From the NCBI GenBank assembly GCA_964468655.1, contig CAYXUG010000073.1, positions 1 through 8,064 on the forward strand: DNA of 8,064 bases, given 5' to 3'. The translations under genes and the position numbers were made by a program. This stretch comes from CAYXUG01 sp964468655 (GTDB taxonomy: Bacteria > Fidelibacterota > Marinisomatia > Marinisomatales > CAYXUG01). Below the pieces are notes generated by a model. The model worked only from the letters and a program-made list of their open reading frames with translations. It had not been told where the DNA came from and made no database searches. Shown here piece by piece: positions 6,461 to 8,064 of the stretch (positions are counted from its first letter, which is position 1; each line of letters starts with the position of its first letter).

Positions 6461-7222
6461 TTGTTCATAGATACACACGCCCACCTTTACTACGATGATC
6501 TGAAGAGTCAATTGGATGATATTGTTACCCGGGCGCAGGATGCCGGTGTAAATCAGATTCTTTGTGTTGGGACAGACATTGCCTTATCAAAAGCATCCAT
6601 TATAATTGCGGATCAATACCCAGATATTTATGCTACGGTTGGTATACACCCTCACGATGCCAAAGACGCAGAAACGAACTATTTAAGTGTCATTGAAGAC
6701 TTGATATCTCATCCTAAAGTAGTAGCGCTGGGGGAAATGGGACTTGATTTTTCCCGAAATTTATCGCCCAAAGAAATTCAAATTAAGATGTTTACCGCTC
6801 AACTGCAGCTTGCAAAAAAACTTAATCTACCTGCCATCATCCATAACAGAGATGCCGATGAAGACATCCTTAAAATTTTAAGAGAGATAAATTATCAAAA
6901 AACAGTTATACACTGTTTTTCCAGTGATGCAAAAATGGCGGCAGACGTATTGAAATTAGGTGGATTAATTTCATTCACCGGAATTGTTACTTTTGGGAAA
7001 AATCATACTGAATCTGTGTTGAAATCTATTTCGCTCGAAGATTTTATACTTGAGACGGATTGCCCATTTCTTGCGCCTGTTCCCAATCGCGGGAAACTGA
7101 ACGAGCCGGCAAACATTCCACATATCGCAAAAAGGATTGCTGAAATTAAAAATGTTGAATTGGAAGAAATTGCCAAAGTGACAACCCATAATACAAAACA
7201 GTTTTTTAACCTCCCATCTTGA
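6461..7222 (+). CDS. tatD: TatD-family metal-dependent hydrolase (probable DNase)
   Basis: This 253-residue TIM-barrel enzyme of the amidohydrolase superfamily has the usual length. Members are Mg2+/Mn2+-dependent nucleases, reported as 3'-5' exonucleases in DNA repair, and some have other hydrolytic roles. Expected metal ligands are in place: H6 and H8 (IDTHAHL), E92 (ALGEMGLDFSRN), H128 (AIIHNRDAD), H151 (VIHCFSSD) and D200 (ILETDCPFLAP). The usual C-terminal RGK-x-N-P patch appears as RGKLNEP. The start is TTG: the frame is closed by a TAA at 6452, only two codons (TCA ACT) lie between, and no ATG or GTG follows before the essential DTHAH motif, so the call is almost forced although no ribosome site is visible. 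It lies 14 nt after metG, and its stop overlaps the start of rsmA by 4 nt. Confidence 0.93.
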   Translation: MFIDTHAHLYYDDLKSQLDDIVTRAQDAGVNQILCVGTDIALSKASIIIADQYPDIYATVGIHPHDAKDAETNYLSVIEDLISHPKVVALGEMGLDFSRNLSPKEIQIKMFTAQLQLAKKLNLPAIIHNRDADEDILKILREINYQKTVIHCFSSDAKMAADVLKLGGLISFTGIVTFGKNHTESVLKSISLEDFILETDCPFLAPVPNRGKLNEPANIPHIAKRIAEIKNVELEEIAKVTTHNTKQFFNLPS

Positions 7223-8004
7223 AGCACACTCCCCGCAAACGTTGGGGACAGCATTTCCTCACCGATAAAAATCTCCTCAAAAAAATTGTAAGGATTATCC
7301 AGCCAGATCCGGAAGACGTCATTCTTGAAATAGGTCCCGGACAAGGTTCATTGACGGAACTGATAGCTCCAAGAGTGAAACAACTCATTGGGATAGAAAT
7401 TGATAGTGATTTGTTTAAATTACTTAGGGAGAAATTTGCTGCTTCAAACTGTCAATTTATCAATACCGATTTTCTTAAAGTAGATATGGAACAGCTTCCA
7501 TTTGAAAGTAACGCTATAAGGGTTGTCGGGAATATTCCATATAACATTACCTCTCCGGTGATATTCAAACTTCTGGAATCGCTTAAACTTTGGAAAGATA
7601 TTCATCTGATGGTTCAAAAGGAAGTGGCAGACCGGCTTACGGCGAAACCGGGATCAAAGACCTATGGCAGGTTGACAGTGATGGTCCAGGCATTAATGAA
7701 TGTGAAACAGGAACTGGTAATACCCCCTGATGTGTTTTCACCAAAACCGGTAGTCTATTCCTCTTTTCTTTCTATCCAAACACATGAGAAATTTGATTTT
7801 GATGATAAAAGCTGGGAACTTTTTTCCCTAATTGTGCAAAAAGGATTTGGACAAAGACGAAAAATGCTGAAGAATTCACTCAAAGAATTTGAATTTGATG
7901 ATACCTTGAATATTGATTTTGAATTAAGGCCTGAAATGCTGGCTATTGAGGATTTTGTTCATTTATCAAAGATGATAAAAGAGGTAAATAGTAAAGAAAA
8001 ATAA
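7219..8004 (+). CDS. rsmA: 16S rRNA (adenine1518-N6/adenine1519-N6)-dimethyltransferase (KsgA)
   Basis: This 261-residue SAM-dependent enzyme, also called KsgA, dimethylates two adjacent adenines in the 3'-terminal hairpin of 16S rRNA and acts as a late checkpoint in 30S assembly. Its loss usually gives kasugamycin resistance. Motifs run in family order: the N-terminal RKRWGQHFLTD (6-16), motif I LEIGPGQGSLT (36-46), the SAM-ribose acid E60 in IGIEID, TDFL with D84, the catalytic NIPYN (105-109), YGRLTVMVQ (149-157), VFSPKPVVYSSFL (172-184) and the FGQRRKMLKNSL helix (210-221) with RPEMLAIEDF near the end. The frame is complete. The start is TTG at 7219, overlapping the tatD stop as TTGA, with no ribosome site of its own; translation is probably re-initiated from tatD. 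It is the last gene I can support in the rightward operon. Confidence 0.96.
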   Translation: MKHTPRKRWGQHFLTDKNLLKKIVRIIQPDPEDVILEIGPGQGSLTELIAPRVKQLIGIEIDSDLFKLLREKFAASNCQFINTDFLKVDMEQLPFESNAIRVVGNIPYNITSPVIFKLLESLKLWKDIHLMVQKEVADRLTAKPGSKTYGRLTVMVQALMNVKQELVIPPDVFSPKPVVYSSFLSIQTHEKFDFDDKSWELFSLIVQKGFGQRRKMLKNSLKEFEFDDTLNIDFELRPEMLAIEDFVHLSKMIKEVNSKEK

Positions 8005-8064
8005 TCAGCTTTGAGTGTCTTACCATAGACATGGTTTACAGTTTTGGGAGTTAAAGAAGCCATG
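8005..8064. other. Short region after rsmA without a supported gene
   Basis: ACCAT (8022-8026) and ATGGT (8031-8035) could pair as a 5-bp hairpin with a 4-nt loop, but no T-run follows, so it is a poor terminator. GGGAG at 8047-8051 lies 10 nt before an ATG in the last three bases of the window, which might start another rightward gene. Nothing of its coding part is visible. Confidence 0.3.

Noticed and set aside
7003..7344. 113-codon minus-strand frame spanning the tatD/rsmA junction
   Set aside because: It lies across two well-supported overlapping genes and has no family resemblance.
8022..8035. Rho-independent terminator after rsmA
   Set aside because: The stem is only 5 AT-rich pairs and no U-run follows; the bases after it read TTACAGTTTT.
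8011..8040. Promoter for a gene beyond the right edge (TTGAGT ... TTTACA)
   Set aside because: The -10 match is poor (about half of consensus), and no coding sequence is visible to be served by it.

Overview
The window is ordinary bacterial chromosome at roughly 40-45% GC, with one compositionally different, damaged edge at the left end. It probably comes from a Gram-negative, outer-membrane-bearing bacterium. The evidence is an EnvC-type murein hydrolase activator with a signal peptide and the remnant of a large secreted RHS/YD-type surface protein. The gene run delta' (holB) - metG - tatD - rsmA/ksgA is an old housekeeping order. The insertion-bearing delta' subunit and the free-standing cyclic-nucleotide-binding protein remind me of the FCB superphylum and neighbouring candidate phyla (Marinimicrobia/Calditrichota-like). 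That placement is a low-confidence inference, since no rRNA or other phylogenetic marker was compared.

Layout. Positions 1-75 look like the terminus of an insertion sequence that continues off the left edge: two perfect tandem 22-bp units, with an outer end in the TG...CA form. It abuts, and appears to have cut, a leftward gene of which only the secreted N-terminus survives (71-364). This gene is about 30% GC, visibly poorer than its neighbours. Next, reading leftward, is a two-gene operon: a stand-alone cNMP-binding-domain protein (1553-2062) followed 5 nt later by an AI-2E/PerM-family membrane protein (411-1547).

Between this operon and the rightward genes lies a compact divergent control region (about 2063-2146). 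A strong leftward sigma70-type promoter and a weaker rightward one are superimposed face to face on a 26-bp inverted repeat. This promoter also shows that the cNMP protein starts at the GTG at 2062, not at the upstream TTG.

The rightward operon runs without a real break from 2147 to 8004: an EnvC-like M23/LytM protein with degenerate metal ligands, DNA polymerase III delta' with a degenerate P-loop (19-nt overlap), methionyl-tRNA synthetase with a C-terminal tRNA-binding domain (8-nt gap), TatD metallo-hydrolase (14-nt gap, TTG start) and RsmA/KsgA 16S rRNA dimethyltransferase (4-nt overlap, TTG start). The last four serve replication, translation and ribosome maturation; the first couples them to cell-wall division. 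The final 60 bases hold no gene I can support.

I found no defence system, CRISPR, prophage, tRNA or rRNA. The best leads are the transposon-truncated RHS-like gene, the mirror-symmetric divergent promoter, and the coupled cNMP-sensor/membrane-protein pair. I do not see a clearly undescribed system.
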